DNA from: Campylobacter sp. RM16189 | GTDB lineage: Bacteria > Campylobacterota > Campylobacteria > Campylobacterales > Campylobacteraceae | Length of the DNA stretch: 64,000 bases | Direction: 5' to 3' | Assembly: GCF_012978815.1 (NCBI RefSeq) | Contig: NZ_LIWR01000005.1 | Coordinates: forward strand, 1 to 64,000 | In this document: positions 63,187 to 64,000 of the stretch, in pieces | Position numbering within the stretch: the stretch's first letter is position 1 | How the letters are laid out: each line of letters opens with the position of its first letter | The notes under the pieces: generated by a model | What the model saw: the letters and a program-made list of their open reading frames with translations, nothing else | What the model was told of the DNA's origin: nothing | The model's database searches: none | Position numbers and translations under genes: made by a program

Positions 63187-64000
63187 AATTTCAGGTCTTG
63201 TTCAGGGAGTAGGATTTCGTCCTTTTATCTATAATTTAGCTCTTAAATTCAATCTTTTTGGCGAAGTTTATAACGATGATGAGGGTGTTAAACTAACGCT
63301 ATATGGCAAAGATGAGGCATTAAACAAATTTGATAAAGCTTTGATAGATGAGCTTCCCCAGCTAGCTAGGATCGATCAAATTTTAAAATTTGAGCTTGAT
63401 GATGTTAAATTTAGTGACTTTAAGATAATTGCTTCAAAGTCCGCCAAAAAGCACGCTCCGATTTTGCCGGACTTTGCACTTTGTGTTGATTGCGAGCGAG
63501 AATTTTATGATGTCATGAATCCTCGCTATCACTATCCTTTTATAAACTGCACTAACTGCGGACCTAGATTTTCCATCATCAAATCGCTTCCATACGACCG
63601 CATAAATACGACTATGAACGAGTTTAAGATGTGCGAATTTTGCGCGAGAGAATACAAAGACCCCACCAATAGAAGATATCACGCTCAGCCGATATCTTGT
63701 CCAAACTGCGGCCCAAGTTTAAGCTTAAAAGACAAATTTGGAAAAATAGTAACAGCAGGAAACGAAAGTGTAAAAATAGCTGCAAAGCTTATAAACGAAG
63801 GTAAAATTTTAGCCGTTAAAGGGCTTGGTGGCTTTCATTTGGTGTGTGACGCTACAAACGAAGAAGTGGTAAATGAGCTAAGAGCTAGAAAACACCGCCC
63901 TAAAAAGCCTTTTGCTATCATGTGTAAAAATTTGCAAAATGCTAAAAAACACGCTTATATCTGCCCTGCCGAGGAGCAAATTTTAACCTCAAATTTAAAG
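63176..64000 (+). CDS. hypF: Carbamoyltransferase HypF, cut by the window edge
   Basis: HypF makes the carbamoyl group that becomes the cyanide ligands of the NiFe site. The visible 275 residues have an acylphosphatase domain (SGLVQGVGFRPF), then two zinc fingers with CVDC, CTNCGPRF, CEFC and CPNCGPS (residues about 102-185), and the start of the YrdC-like domain (GKILAVKGLGGFHLVC with RKHRPKKPFAIM). The start is GTG 63176, eleven bases before the end of hydE, so hydE and hypF are translationally coupled. An ATG at 63183 is in another frame and stops at once. Confidence 0.92.
   Translation, partial: MRYEISGLVQGVGFRPFIYNLALKFNLFGEVYNDDEGVKLTLYGKDEALNKFDKALIDELPQLARIDQILKFELDDVKFSDFKIIASKSAKKHAPILPDFALCVDCEREFYDVMNPRYHYPFINCTNCGPRFSIIKSLPYDRINTTMNEFKMCEFCAREYKDPTNRRYHAQPISCPNCGPSLSLKDKFGKIVTAGNESVKIAAKLINEGKILAVKGLGGFHLVCDATNEEVVNELRARKHRPKKPFAIMCKNLQNAKKHAYICPAEEQILTSNLK

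Overview
The window looks like a chromosomal segment of a Campylobacter species other than C. jejuni. It has AT-rich coding sequence, dense operons with ATGA/TAATG overlaps, a sigma-54 flagellar promoter, cmeDEF, a DccRS-type two-component system, metNIQ and a hydABCDE hydrogenase cluster. Two blocks keep a gene order I recall from Campylobacter and Helicobacter: glmU-coaBC-hypothetical-uppS-prepilin peptidase-lptG-truA, and tgt-TrkA_C protein-aroB-mscS-mtaB-FtsH-like protein. The species call is inference from gene content, not from a marker gene.

Positions 1 to about 4920 are the integrase-proximal end of a mobile island inserted at the 3' end of tRNA-Leu(CAA). It carries a tyrosine recombinase, an oriT-like GC-rich repeat region, a Mob/Pre relaxase broken by a frameshift in an A9 tract, a 5'-truncated TM2 membrane protein, a frameshifted small gene, an edge-truncated coiled-coil protein and a GC-rich hairpin region without genes. 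The second attachment site must lie left of the window.

From 5.1 to 19.6 kb come hup, yaaA, sigma-54-driven flgL, ftsK (probably starting at an AUU codon), the convergent housekeeping operon truA to glmU, and motA-motB-fliP. From 19.7 to 33.1 kb is an export and sensing cluster: cmeDEF, a Sel1 lipoprotein, a dccRS-like system headed by a tiny Met/Lys/Asp-rich secreted protein behind a near-perfect DccR box, an AEC transporter, and macAB with a lipoprotein outer-membrane channel.

From 33.1 to 41.9 kb lie tgt, a TrkA_C protein, aroB, mscS, mtaB, an FtsH paralogue that has lost the protease zinc motif, and mogA. From 41.9 to 55.5 kb (mostly minus strand) are dedA, the methionine importer metNIQ, a 48-residue membrane protein, valS, and an alpha-2-macroglobulin/PBP1C pair. 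A terminator and a Cys/Met-rich leader peptide with alternative RNA structures sit between metI and metQ.

From 55.6 kb to the end are fumC, a 430-base AT-rich gap, and the uptake [NiFe]-hydrogenase operon hydABCDE. It runs directly into hypF, which starts at an overlapping GTG and is cut by the window edge.

The best candidates for undescribed biology are the leader element before metQ, the Met-rich small protein tied to the two-component system, and the protease-dead FtsH paralogue.
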